DNA of 64,000 nucleotides, from assembly GCF_000331225.1 (NCBI RefSeq), contig NZ_ANFY01000003.1, forward strand, positions 124,001-188,000, read 5' to 3'. Below the pieces are notes generated by a model. That model was not told where the DNA came from, searched no databases, and saw only the letters and a program-made list of their open reading frames with translations. The stretch is from Sandarakinorhabdus sp. AAP62. GTDB lineage: Bacteria; Pseudomonadota; Alphaproteobacteria; Sphingomonadales; Sphingomonadaceae. Both the position numbers and the translations under genes were made by a program. Of this stretch, positions 35,113 through 43,436 are shown piece after piece (within the stretch, counting starts at the first letter, position 1; each line of letters begins with the position of its first letter).

Positions 35113-36228
35113 TCAGGACGGATAGCCGAGCCTGGCTTCGCCCCGGCTCAGCCCTTCCACCTGGCCCTTGGACAGCCAGTCCACCGTGGCCCTGAACAGC
35201 AGGTGGCGGTTCTTTTCCCACATGGCCTGATGGCCGGAGCAGCCGAGATCGACGAAGACGCTGGGGCCCGCCATGTCTTCGTGCAGCTCCTTTACCGCGA
35301 TCGCCGGCACCTGCTTGTCGAATGGGCCGACGATCATCAGGGTGGGCGTGGTCAGCATTGTCGCTTCCCGGCGGGTAAAGTCGTTGAGATAATCCAGGAA
35401 CGGGGCGCGGCGGGCCGGGGGATTGAGACGGGCGCCCTCCGGATCGGTCGCGATCAACGCGGTCCAGGCCGCTTCGGCGGCGCGCGGATCGCGTTGGTCT
35501 GGGCAGCCGACCTGGCCGCCCCAGCCACCCAGGAATTCCGCACGGTTCTGGGTGCCGTAGGCGCGGGGTTCCATTTGAGGGCCGTTGGCACCACGACTGG
35601 CGGCGCCGTTGCGGCGATAGGCCGGTGCCAGCAGCACGAGGCGCGAGACCTTGTCCGGATGGCGGGCGGCGAACACGCCGGCGCGCGGACCGCCCAATGA
35701 CCAGCCGACCAGCGCCACGGGCTGGCCCTTGTTGCGGCTGCGCAGCGTGTCGACGACGAAGTTGAGATCCTCGACATCGGACGCCAGCGTGGTGGCCGGC
35801 GGCTTTGGCGGGTTGGGGCAGGCTGCGGGATCGGGTTGTTGCGATCGAGCAAGATTGCAGGGGTCGCTCATGATGGCGGGGCGGGTGGAGCCGCCATAGC
35901 CGACGAAATCGATGGAATAAGTATCGAAGCCGGCGGCGGCGACACTGGCCATCCAGCTGTAATCCGCGTGGGCAAGATCGAACGATACGGTGCCGGGTGT
36001 GCCGCCACCGTGCACGAACAGCACGGTGCCCTTGCGGGGCTGCACCCCGGCGATGGTGACCCGGTGCAGCAGGATGCGCACATCGCTGCCGGCAAGACCC
36101 GGGCCGACGGATTTGTGGGTCAGATAGGTGTCGCTGCGGATGACTTGCTGCCCCGAAGCGGCTGTCGCCATCAGCGTGATGGCGAGGCTTGCCGCGAAGC
36201 CCGCGGCGCGCCGAATTTGTCTGGCCAT
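35113..36228 (-). CDS. Exported alpha/beta hydrolase
   Basis: A 371-residue hydrolase with a Sec signal (MARQIRRAAGFAASLAITLMATAASG). The oxyanion region is LFVHGGGTPG and the nucleophile elbow is VGWSLGG (Ser around residue 172). The acid is probably the Asp in MIVGPFDKQVP and the base the His in GCSGHQAMWE. Two cysteine pairs could form disulfides. Substrate unknown; secreted members of this kind are esterases or lipases. ATG at 36228 preceded by GGGGGACA. Confidence 0.83.
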   Translation of the reverse strand: MARQIRRAAGFAASLAITLMATAASGQQVIRSDTYLTHKSVGPGLAGSDVRILLHRVTIAGVQPRKGTVLFVHGGGTPGTVSFDLAHADYSWMASVAAAGFDTYSIDFVGYGGSTRPAIMSDPCNLARSQQPDPAACPNPPKPPATTLASDVEDLNFVVDTLRSRNKGQPVALVGWSLGGPRAGVFAARHPDKVSRLVLLAPAYRRNGAASRGANGPQMEPRAYGTQNRAEFLGGWGGQVGCPDQRDPRAAEAAWTALIATDPEGARLNPPARRAPFLDYLNDFTRREATMLTTPTLMIVGPFDKQVPAIAVKELHEDMAGPSVFVDLGCSGHQAMWEKNRHLLFRATVDWLSKGQVEGLSRGEARLGYPS

Positions 36229-36298
36229 CACTTGTCCCCCGCAATTTCCGCCGAGCAGTGTAGGGGTACAGGGGCAGGAAGCAAGTCGCCCCTACGCA

Positions 36299-36334
36299 CC
36301 GGTGCAGGGTCTGCGACCCTGCCCGCCGGAGGCC
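36299..36334 (+). repeat. Copy A of a dispersed palindromic repeat (CCGCCGGAGGC family)
   Basis: Reads GGTGCAGGGTCTGCGACCCT then GCCCGCCGGAGGC: a short GCAGGGTC/GACCCTGC stem followed by a conserved GC-rich tail. Four further copies occur in the window (46181, 46384, 48257, 48347). It lies between the hydrolase start and the stop of the membrane protein. Confidence 0.8.
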
Positions 36335-36346
36335 GCTTCTTCCTCT

Positions 36347-36862
36347 TCACCCCTTGGGCAGAGCTTTCAGCGTCCGCCACAGGCCGATCACCGCCAGCAC
36401 GAACAGGATATGCACCGCCACCAGTGGCGGCCAGCCGAACAGGAAGATGATGTTGTTGGCGGTGATGTCGCCGGGGAAGGGGCCGCCGTTCCAGGCCAGG
36501 CCGCGGGTGCCGGCCAGGGCGTTGAACCAGGCCGGCACGGTGAACAGCCAGGCCGTGATCAGCGCGCTCCAGAAGAAAACCCGGTGCTGGCGCGGGGAGA
36601 GGCGCAGCCAGGGGCCGCCGGCGGCCCACGCCATCAGCAGCAGGCCGTGGGTGATTGCCTCCATATGCACCATGCGCCAGGCGCGGGCATCGCCGGGGAT
36701 GTGCATTTCGATGGGCGGGATCAAGGGCCACGCCACCAATGCGCCCAACAGCGCGATGAACCATTGCCAGCCGACGAACAGGGCGAACACGAACAGCAGT
36801 GCGCCGTTCAGGAACAGGAGCACGCGGGTGCGTTCCGGCATGGGGGCGGGCAGCACGCTCAT
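36347..36862 (-). CDS. Styrene-oxide-isomerase-like membrane protein
   Basis: A 171-residue inner-membrane protein with four helices. Compared from memory with Pseudomonas StyC, it aligns without gaps over the middle: HIPGDARAWRMVHMEAITHG (residues 54-73) against HVPGSPEGWARAHSGPALNG, and RGLAW...PFPGDI near 120-133 against RGLTF...FGPGDI. His66 falls on the heme-binding His58 of StyC, but the catalytic Tyr103, Asn64 and Asp95 are replaced (Ala111, His72, Thr103). It may be a heme protein of this fold with another activity. It is coupled by a 4-bp overlap to the diiron protein upstream. Confidence 0.6.
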   Translation of the reverse strand: MSVLPAPMPERTRVLLFLNGALLFVFALFVGWQWFIALLGALVAWPLIPPIEMHIPGDARAWRMVHMEAITHGLLLMAWAAGGPWLRLSPRQHRVFFWSALITAWLFTVPAWFNALAGTRGLAWNGGPFPGDITANNIIFLFGWPPLVAVHILFVLAVIGLWRTLKALPKG

Positions 36863-37749
36863 GCGGCGGCTCCGGCGACGGGTTCGGCTTCGTGCAGGCG
36901 GGCGAGGTCAAGTTCGGCCATGCCCTTTTCGCCGTCGCCGAACTTGCGCCACCAGGCCATCGCCCAGGCCGGATCGGCAACGCTGCGCGGATCATAGCCG
37001 GGTTTGAGGATGCGCAGGAAACGCGGGGTGAGGCGGCGGAAGATGCGCAGCAGCAGGCGATACATGGCCAGCCGCGATCGCCAGTCGTGCCACAGCCCGT
37101 CCTCCGCCAGCATCCCGCCATAACCCTGCCGCGTACGCGCCATGATGTGCGCGGTGGCATAGAACAGACCGAAGACGCGCCAGTGGTAGCGGCCATCCAG
37201 CGCCTTGAAGATGTCGTAGGTGGCGCACTTGTGCTCGATCTCTTCCACGAAGTGCCACAGGATGAGCGAGGCAACCGCCGGCTCACCATCGCGGAACAGA
37301 TAATCGCGATCCTCGATCAGCATGTGGCCTATGGCCAGCGCCATGGCTTCGAAACCTTCGGCATAGGCGAGGTTGAAGGTGAAGCTGCGTTCCTTGCCGA
37401 AACGCTGGTAATCCGCCTTCAGCACGGCCTCCATCTTCGGCACCGTGGCATAGCCCAGATCGGCGAGCCGCCTGTTGAACTGCTGGTGCTGGCGGTAATG
37501 CGCGGCTTCCTGGCCAACATAGAGATCGATGTCGGCAATCAGGCGCGGATCGGTCAGCTTCGCGCGGGCCTGGCGCATCGTGTCGATCAGATAGGGCTCA
37601 AGATAGGGCATGCCCAGCGAGGCGGCGTTGACGATGTGGCTGAACTGCGGGCGCTGGCGGTTCCACAGGCCGCCCAGCCGTTCCGGAAAGCGGAAGTTGA
37701 TACGACGCACCGTCATGCGCTCTGGCTGGATCACGTCCGTCGCGTTCAT
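36859..37749 (-). CDS. PF10118-type 'metal-dependent hydrolase', predicted diiron helical-bundle protein
   Basis: A 296-residue protein of the PF10118 family, annotated as metal-dependent hydrolase without proof. The spacing of ligands is that of a ferritin-like diiron site: Glu51, Glu81-x-x-His84 (in GQEAAHYRQH), Glu131 (AYAEGFE), and Glu170-x-x-His173 (VEEIEHK). Diiron proteins with such ligands are often oxygenases or aldehyde/epoxide-forming enzymes, so hydrolase may be a misnomer. It is first in an operon with the isomerase-like gene, behind a promoter with two operators and a divergent TetR gene. GGGGG lies 6 nt before the ATG. Confidence 0.75.
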   Translation of the reverse strand: MNATDVIQPERMTVRRINFRFPERLGGLWNRQRPQFSHIVNAASLGMPYLEPYLIDTMRQARAKLTDPRLIADIDLYVGQEAAHYRQHQQFNRRLADLGYATVPKMEAVLKADYQRFGKERSFTFNLAYAEGFEAMALAIGHMLIEDRDYLFRDGEPAVASLILWHFVEEIEHKCATYDIFKALDGRYHWRVFGLFYATAHIMARTRQGYGGMLAEDGLWHDWRSRLAMYRLLLRIFRRLTPRFLRILKPGYDPRSVADPAWAMAWWRKFGDGEKGMAELDLARLHEAEPVAGAAA

Positions 37750-37761
37750 GGTGCGCCCCCT

Positions 37762-37805
37762 TATTGATAGAACACACAATAACCTTATTGTGGAACTTGT
37801 CAATA
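37762..37805 (-). promoter_or_regulatory. Promoter with two tandem TetR operators
   Basis: Two 20-bp palindromes, TATTGATAGAACACACAATA (37762-37781) and TATTGTGGAACTTGTCAATA (37786-37805), share TATTG-N10-CAATA and are 4 bp apart. On the reverse strand TTGACA (37798-37803) and TATTGT (37776-37781), spaced 16 bp, form a promoter for the diiron/isomerase-like operon that lies inside these palindromes. The divergent TetR gene starts 22 bp away. Confidence 0.75.
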
Positions 37806-37827
37806 GGAACCGCTAAGCTTGCCCACG

Positions 37828-38448
37828 ATGACGAAGCGACCTGCCCGCACCCGCCTGCTGCCCGCCGATCGCCGTGCCCAACTGGTGGCCTGCGCCGTCG
37901 CCTGTTTCGCCGATCATGGCATCGCGCGGGCCACCCAGGCGCAGGTGGCGGAGCGGGCCGGCGTATCGGTTTCGGCGGTCTATTCCTATTTCCGCACCCG
38001 CGCCGATCTGGTGACGGCGGTGCTGGATGCGGTGGCGGCGGCGATTGTCGCCATGGTGGAGGAGGCCGACGTGCCCGCCGCCCCGCTCCGCTCCGCCCTG
38101 TCCACCCTGGCCCACCACACTGCCGACATGGCGGTGGAGCAACCCGATACGGTGCGCGTGTGGCTGGACTGGAGCACCGGCGTGCGCGCCGATGTGTGGC
38201 CGCGTTACCTGCTGCTGCAGGGCCAGTTGCAGGCGCACGTGCGCGCGATCCTGGCCCGAGAAGCGCCCGCCAGCCCGGCGCTCAATTCGGCGGCGCGGCT
38301 GTTCGTTGGCGGGGCGCACACGTTGGCGCTGATGCGGTTTGAGCAGGTGAGCGCCGCCGAACTGGCGCTGTTCATCGATCAGATGGTGGGTGGCACGCTG
38401 GCGGCGCTCAGGCCAGATTCGTCAGGAATGCCGCTGCCTGTGCCCTGA
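37828..38448 (+). CDS. TetR-family regulator of the divergent diiron/isomerase-like operon
   Basis: A 206-residue TetR protein: ADRRAQLVACAVACFADHGIARATQAQVAERAGVSVSAVYSYFRTRADLV is a typical helix-turn-helix with recognition helix VSVSAVYSYF. The ligand domain is Trp- and Ala-rich and resembles fatty-acyl or aromatic-compound sensors only in outline. It is divergent from the diiron/isomerase-like operon, with two palindromic operators between, so it probably represses both directions. Its last 41 bp overlap the convergent cryptochrome gene. ATG at 37828 is used. Confidence 0.88.
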   Translation: MTKRPARTRLLPADRRAQLVACAVACFADHGIARATQAQVAERAGVSVSAVYSYFRTRADLVTAVLDAVAAAIVAMVEEADVPAAPLRSALSTLAHHTADMAVEQPDTVRVWLDWSTGVRADVWPRYLLLQGQLQAHVRAILAREAPASPALNSAARLFVGGAHTLALMRFEQVSAAELALFIDQMVGGTLAALRPDSSGMPLPVP

Positions 38449-39931
38449 TCCGCGCTTGCTCTTCGGGCGCGAAGCGTCGCCAGCCGTCGTACATGCGCCA
38501 GAGGCGTTGGTTGCTGCTGAGCAAGGCCTCATGGCGGGCGAGGAAGTCCCAGTAGAGGGCGTTCAGCGGGCAGGCGTTGGGGCCGGTGCGTTGTTTGACG
38601 TCGTAGCGGCAGTGTTTGCAGTGGTCGCTCATGCCGTTCACGTAGGCGCCGCCGGCGGCGTAGGGCTTGGTGGCCATCAGGCCGCCGTCGGCGAACTGGC
38701 TCATGCCGATGACGTTGGGGGCTTCGACCCATTCGATGGCGTCGGCATAGACGGCGAGATACCAGCGGTGGACTTCGCGCGGGTCGGTGCCGACCAGCAT
38801 GGCGAAATTGCCCAGGATCATCAGGCGCTGGATATGGTGGGCCATGGCGTTGCGGCTTGTGGCGTCCACGGCTTCGCTGAGGCATTTCAGGTCGGTGGGT
38901 GCGCCCCAGAACAGGGCGGGCAGGGGGCGGGTGGCGGCGAGGTGGTTACGGGCGGTGTAGTCTGGCCCGGCAAACCAGTAGAGGCCGCGCACATATTCGC
39001 GCCAGCCGAGGATCTGGCGGATGAAGCCTTCCACCGCGTTCAGTGGCGCGTGGCCGGCGTGGAAGGCGGCTTCGGCGGCCTGGCAGATTTCCAATGGCGA
39101 GAGCAGGCCGAGGTTGAGGGCGGGGGCGAGCAGGCTGTGGTTGAGCACGTCTTCGCCGGTGACCATCGCGTCCTGGTAGTCGCCGAAGCCGGGCAGGCGG
39201 TGGGTGATGAAGTCTTTCAGCGCCGTCAGCGCCTCGGCGCGGGTGACCGGCCAGGCGAAGCTGTCGAGGCTGCCGAAGTGGTTGTGGAAACGGGCTTGCA
39301 CCAGCGCCAGCACATCCAGCGTGATGGCATCGGGGGCGAACCGCAGCGGGGGTGTGAAGCGGTGGCCTTTCGGCACGGATTTGCGGTTTTCCTGATCGTA
39401 ATTCCACTGGCCGCCCACCGGCTGATCACCGTCCATCAACAGGCCGGTTTGCCGGCGCATGATGCGGTAGAAATCCTCCATGATCATGCGTTTGCGGCCC
39501 TTCGCCCAGGCGGCGAACTGTTCAATGGGGCAGAGGAAGCGGTCATCATCCAGGATGGTCAGCAGCAGGCGGGCGCGTTCGGCCCATGCGCGCTGGCTTT
39601 CCACCACGCGCCATTCGCCGCCCGCAACCGTGACGATGCGGGTGGCGTTGTGGCGGGCAGCGGCACGGGCCACTTCGCCGGCGAAATCACCCGTGTTGTG
39701 CGCGTCGTCCAGCGTCACATAATCCACTGTCCAGCCCTGTTCGCGCAACTCCTTGGCGAAGTGGCGCATGGCGCTGAAGAACAGCGCGATTTTCTGCGGG
39801 TGGTGGGGGACGTAGGTGGCTTCCTCCGCCACCTCCATCATCAGCACCACCGCGCTGGCCGGGGTGACGGCGCGCAGGCTGGCGAGATTGTGGGAGAGTT
39901 GATCGCCCAACAAGGGCACAAGGATGGTCAT
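38408..39931 (-). CDS. FeS bacterial cryptochrome/(6-4) photolyase (PhrB/CryB type)
   Basis: A 507-residue protein of the FeS-BCP family. It starts with VPLLGDQLSHNL and has the ribolumazine/FAD-type domains in usual order. Cys350, Cys438, Cys441 and Cys454 fall on exactly the same residue numbers as the [4Fe-4S] ligands of Agrobacterium PhrB. Other family traits are EGFIRQILGWREYVRG and VIGMSQFADGG. PhrB repairs (6-4) photoproducts, while CryB in Rhodobacter acts in light signalling; either is possible here. Its 3' end overlaps the TetR gene. It would depend on the SUF system for its cluster. Confidence 0.93.
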   Translation of the reverse strand: MTILVPLLGDQLSHNLASLRAVTPASAVVLMMEVAEEATYVPHHPQKIALFFSAMRHFAKELREQGWTVDYVTLDDAHNTGDFAGEVARAAARHNATRIVTVAGGEWRVVESQRAWAERARLLLTILDDDRFLCPIEQFAAWAKGRKRMIMEDFYRIMRRQTGLLMDGDQPVGGQWNYDQENRKSVPKGHRFTPPLRFAPDAITLDVLALVQARFHNHFGSLDSFAWPVTRAEALTALKDFITHRLPGFGDYQDAMVTGEDVLNHSLLAPALNLGLLSPLEICQAAEAAFHAGHAPLNAVEGFIRQILGWREYVRGLYWFAGPDYTARNHLAATRPLPALFWGAPTDLKCLSEAVDATSRNAMAHHIQRLMILGNFAMLVGTDPREVHRWYLAVYADAIEWVEAPNVIGMSQFADGGLMATKPYAAGGAYVNGMSDHCKHCRYDVKQRTGPNACPLNALYWDFLARHEALLSSNQRLWRMYDGWRRFAPEEQARIRAQAAAFLTNLA

Positions 39932-40079
39932 AGGGTGGGTGTGGCCGGGGTGAGTGTTGGCTTCAACACGGCGCGGTGTCGCGCGGCACCCCTCACCCGC
40001 AACGGGAGAGGTGATAGGTTGCGGGCCTTCGCCTCCCGAGTAAGCTCCTCGCAGAAAAACCGCCGGGGAGGCCACAGCC

Positions 40080-41315
40080 ATGTCGATCGATTTCGAGATT
40101 CCAGCCGAAGCCAAGGCCGTTCGCGAACGGGTTCGCCAATGGGTGAATGATGAATGCCGGCCGGCGGAACAGGCGCTGAAGGACGGCGCGGATTACAGGA
40201 CGGTGCTGGCCGAACTGCGCGCCAAGGCCCGCGCGCAAGGGCTGTGGCTGCCGTTCATTCCCAAGGAGCATGGCGGCATGGGCCTCGGCCCGCTCGCCAA
40301 CGCGCTGGTGCAGATGGAACTGGGGCAAAGCCACCTGGGCGCGCTGTCGATGAACAGCCAGGGGCCGGATGATGCGACCATGCTCACCCTGCTGGCGCAT
40401 GGCACGGAGTTTCAGAAGGAGAAGTTCCTCAAACCGCTGCTCAATGGCGAAAAGCGCGTCTGCTATTCGATGACCGAGAAGGCCGCCGGCGCCGATGCGA
40501 CGGGGATGCGCACCACCGCGGTGAAGGACGGCAACAGCAATTACATCATGAACGGCGAGAAGTGGTTCTCGTCCGCCGCCAGCGCCGCCGATATCGCCGT
40601 GGTGATGGCGCGCACCGATCCGGATGCGCCGCGGCACCGGCAATTTTCCACCTTCATCGTGGAACTGCCCAACCCCGGCTACATCATCAAGCGCGACATC
40701 AAGACGATGGCGATCGAGGGGCCATTGAGCCAGGTGATGGGCGGCGGCCACAGCGAGATCGAGATCAGGGATCTGGTGGTGCCGGCGGAAAATCTGCTCG
40801 GCGGCGAAGGCAATGGTTTCAACATGGGGCAGCACCGGCTGGCCTATGGCCGGCTGCGGCACGGCATGCACAATGTGGCGATGGCGCAGCGCGCGCTCGA
40901 TCTGGCGACGGCGCATGTGACGCAGCGCGAGACGTTCGGGAAGCGACTGAGCGAGCGGCAGGGCGTGCAGTTCATGCTCGCCGAGTGCGCCAGCGAACTC
41001 TACATGGCGCGGCTGATGCTGCTGCACATCGCCTACAAGGCGGAAAAGGGCATGGACCTGCGGCAGGAAAACAGCATCGCCAAGGTGTTCCTGGCCCACA
41101 TGGTGCACAAGGTGGTGGATACCGCCATCCAGCTGCACGGCGCGTTGGGCTACAGCCAGGATACGCCGCTGGCGAGCTGGTACACGCATATCCGCTCGCA
41201 GCGGCTGGTGGACGGGCCGGACGAAGTGCACCGCTGGACGGTGGGGCGCAATGTGATCAAGGCGTATCAGGCGCATGGCACCACGGCGTCGGCGGCGGGT
41301 GGCGATTTGATTTAA
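40080..41315 (+). CDS. Acyl-CoA dehydrogenase (ACAD10/11-like)
   Basis: A 411-residue flavoenzyme that introduces the alpha-beta double bond in acyl-CoA. The N-terminal domain (MSIDFEIPAEAKAVRERVRQWVNDEC), the FAD/substrate segment CYSMTEKAAGADATGMRT, a beta domain, and a C-terminal helical domain with RETFGKRLSERQGVQFMLA are complete. The end, RLVDGPDEVHRWTVGRNV, is the ACAD10/11-type replacement for the EGTNEI motif. Chain-length preference is not readable. It is monocistronic; the 148 bp upstream contain only a short palindrome, and no partner ETF genes are seen. Confidence 0.92.
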   Translation: MSIDFEIPAEAKAVRERVRQWVNDECRPAEQALKDGADYRTVLAELRAKARAQGLWLPFIPKEHGGMGLGPLANALVQMELGQSHLGALSMNSQGPDDATMLTLLAHGTEFQKEKFLKPLLNGEKRVCYSMTEKAAGADATGMRTTAVKDGNSNYIMNGEKWFSSAASAADIAVVMARTDPDAPRHRQFSTFIVELPNPGYIIKRDIKTMAIEGPLSQVMGGGHSEIEIRDLVVPAENLLGGEGNGFNMGQHRLAYGRLRHGMHNVAMAQRALDLATAHVTQRETFGKRLSERQGVQFMLAECASELYMARLMLLHIAYKAEKGMDLRQENSIAKVFLAHMVHKVVDTAIQLHGALGYSQDTPLASWYTHIRSQRLVDGPDEVHRWTVGRNVIKAYQAHGTTASAAGGDLI

Positions 41316-41463
41316 GCTTCAGGTGCCTATCAACGCCGCAGCCGGCTTTGCAGCGCTGCAACTGCTTGGTATGACCGCGCCCGTGATGCTGCAGGGCCAC
41401 GGGGGCGATTGATGCGAATTTCTGCCACTTGGCGGCAGGCCGGTGCTGCAACAGGGTCGGCAC

Positions 41464-43356
41464 ATGCCTGATATTTTTCTGTCCTACAGTCGCACCGATC
41501 TGGCCATCGCCGGCCAGTTGGCCGGCGTGTTGCAGGCCGCCGGCCACGACGTGTGGTGGGATCAGGCGCTGAAGGCCGGCGAGGTGTATGATCGGGTGAC
41601 GGAAGCCGCGCTGCGCGAGGCGCGGGTGGTAGTGGTGCTGTGGTCGAAGGCGGCGGTGGCGTCGGACTGGGTGCGATCCGAAGCCACCGTGGCGATGCAG
41701 CGCGGCGCGCTGATGCCGGTGATGATCGAGGATTGTCAGCGCCCGGTGATGTTCGAACTGCGCCAATCGGCCGATCTGATCGGCTGGAAGGGCAATGCGA
41801 AAGACCTGCGCCTGGCTGCGTTTGTTGCGGATGTGACGCGGCAGCTGGCGGGACCGGTGACGGCTGCTCCTGTGGCTCAGGCCGCTGCGGCAGCTGCCGG
41901 CCCCAGCCGCCGGGGGCTGATCGGTGGTGCGGTGGGCGCGGTGGCGCTGGCGGCGGGCGGGTTTGGTGCTTGGAAGTTCATGGGCGGCAAGGTTCCGGAC
42001 AAGGGCACCGCCAGCATCGCGGTTATGCCTTTTGCCAATCTGTCGGGCGATCCGGCGCAGGCCTATTTCTCGGATGGCATTGCCGAAGAACTGCGCTCTG
42101 CGCTCGCGACCATCGCCGGGTTGAAGGTGGCCGCGCGCACTTCTTCCGAATTGATGCGCGACACCGATATAAAGGAGGCGGCGACCAAGCTGGGCGTGGC
42201 CCATGTGCTCACGGGAAGCGTGCGCCGCGGCGGCGGCAAGATCAGGGTGACGGCGCAGCTCCTTGATGGAGAGACGGGGCTGGAAAGCTGGAGCCAGGCC
42301 TATGACCGGCCAGCCGGCGACGTGCTGGAAGTACAAACCGGGATTGCCGGAAGTGTCGCCACGGCGCTCAGTTTGCAGTTTGGCAAGGCGGCAGCGCTGG
42401 TGGGCGGCACCAGGAACCCGACTGCCTATGACGCCTATTTGCGATCAACGGCGAACCAGCTGGGCGGCGATGCGGGCTACCGGGCTGCGCTTGCAGATAT
42501 CGATGCGGCGGTTGCCGCTGATCCCGAATTTGCTCTCGCCCACGGGTTCCGTGCGCTGGTGATGGTCAACATGGCCAACAACGCGGCGCAAGGCGAAGCC
42601 GGCTCAGTCACGCTGGATGACTCGATCGCGGCTGCCAATCGGGCCATCGCGTTGAAACCGGATTTGCGGGTCGCCCATTCGGTTATCGGCCGGGCCCGAC
42701 AATTGAAGCTGGATTTCAAGGGCGCCGAAACAGCGTTTGCCAAGGCGGCAACCCTGCCGTTCGGCACTGGACGCGGCATCATCCTTGAAAGCCTGTTTCA
42801 ATCGGAAATGGGACGCAGTGCGGCAGCATTGGCGATTGCCGACAGGGCGGTCGCATTTGACCCGTTGAGCCGTGTGCCAATGCGCAATCGACTGCGAATC
42901 TTGATGGACGACCGCAAGGGGGAAGCTGCGCTTTCCGCTTATGAGGCCTGGAACAGGGCGAACCCTGACAACCTGATTGCGACCAGTTATCACATACGCG
43001 CCCTATTGCTGTTGAAGCGACCTCGGGAAGCGCTGGTTGTGGCGCGACGCTATGAAGATGAGGTGGGAAAGCTGAGCTTGGTCGCACGGGCCGAGGCCAT
43101 GCTGGGCAATCGGACAGCATCCGATGCGGCGCTGCGCGGCTTGCAGGCAATTCGTGGCCGCGCCACGCCCTTCCGGATTGCCGGCATCCGCGCTCTGCAA
43201 GGCGAAATGGAGTTGGCCTTTGCAGAGCTTGAGCGCGCAGTGGATGAACGTGATCTGCAACTGACGCGACTGCGGGTTGATGATGCGTTTGACAGCCTGC
43301 GGGGCAACCCGCGTTACGCGGCGTTGGAAAAGCGGTTGGGCTTTCCGACGCTCTGA
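41464..43356 (+). CDS. TIR-domain membrane protein with FlgO-like and TPR regions
   Basis: A 630-residue protein. Residues 1-115 are a TIR domain (MPDIFLSYSRTD, then DQALKAGE, and ASDWVRSEA, where Glu73 sits at the position of the catalytic Glu of NAD-cleaving TIRs). A membrane helix lies at about 150-173. A FlgO/TolB N-domain-like segment follows (IAVMPFANLSGDPAQAYFSDGIAEELRSAL), and from about 330 to the end the chain is TPR-like. This layout recurs in sphingomonads and is usually taken as a signalling protein; a defence role is possible but no partner genes are present. ATG at 41464. Confidence 0.85.
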   Translation: MPDIFLSYSRTDLAIAGQLAGVLQAAGHDVWWDQALKAGEVYDRVTEAALREARVVVVLWSKAAVASDWVRSEATVAMQRGALMPVMIEDCQRPVMFELRQSADLIGWKGNAKDLRLAAFVADVTRQLAGPVTAAPVAQAAAAAAGPSRRGLIGGAVGAVALAAGGFGAWKFMGGKVPDKGTASIAVMPFANLSGDPAQAYFSDGIAEELRSALATIAGLKVAARTSSELMRDTDIKEAATKLGVAHVLTGSVRRGGGKIRVTAQLLDGETGLESWSQAYDRPAGDVLEVQTGIAGSVATALSLQFGKAAALVGGTRNPTAYDAYLRSTANQLGGDAGYRAALADIDAAVAADPEFALAHGFRALVMVNMANNAAQGEAGSVTLDDSIAAANRAIALKPDLRVAHSVIGRARQLKLDFKGAETAFAKAATLPFGTGRGIILESLFQSEMGRSAAALAIADRAVAFDPLSRVPMRNRLRILMDDRKGEAALSAYEAWNRANPDNLIATSYHIRALLLLKRPREALVVARRYEDEVGKLSLVARAEAMLGNRTASDAALRGLQAIRGRATPFRIAGIRALQGEMELAFAELERAVDERDLQLTRLRVDDAFDSLRGNPRYAALEKRLGFPTL

Positions 43357-43384
43357 ACCAGCCATTTGGTGCGGCGGTCCAAGG

Positions 43385-43411
43385 AAAAAGGCCAGGCATC
43401 GCTGCCCGGCC
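43385..43411 (-). terminator. Intrinsic terminator of the acyl-CoA dehydrogenase pair
   Basis: On the reverse strand a GGCCGGGCA / TGCCTGGCC stem with a 4-nt loop (43390-43411) is followed by five T residues (43385-43389), just after the dehydrogenase stop at 43437. It could also work weakly for the TIR gene on the other strand. Confidence 0.7.
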
Positions 43412-43436
43412 CTCTCGTTTGCGATGCGGCCGAGGC

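Noticed and set aside
41464-43356. Antiphage defence island around the TIR gene
   Set aside because: Neighbours are metabolic genes; no second defence component, integrase or restriction gene is visible.
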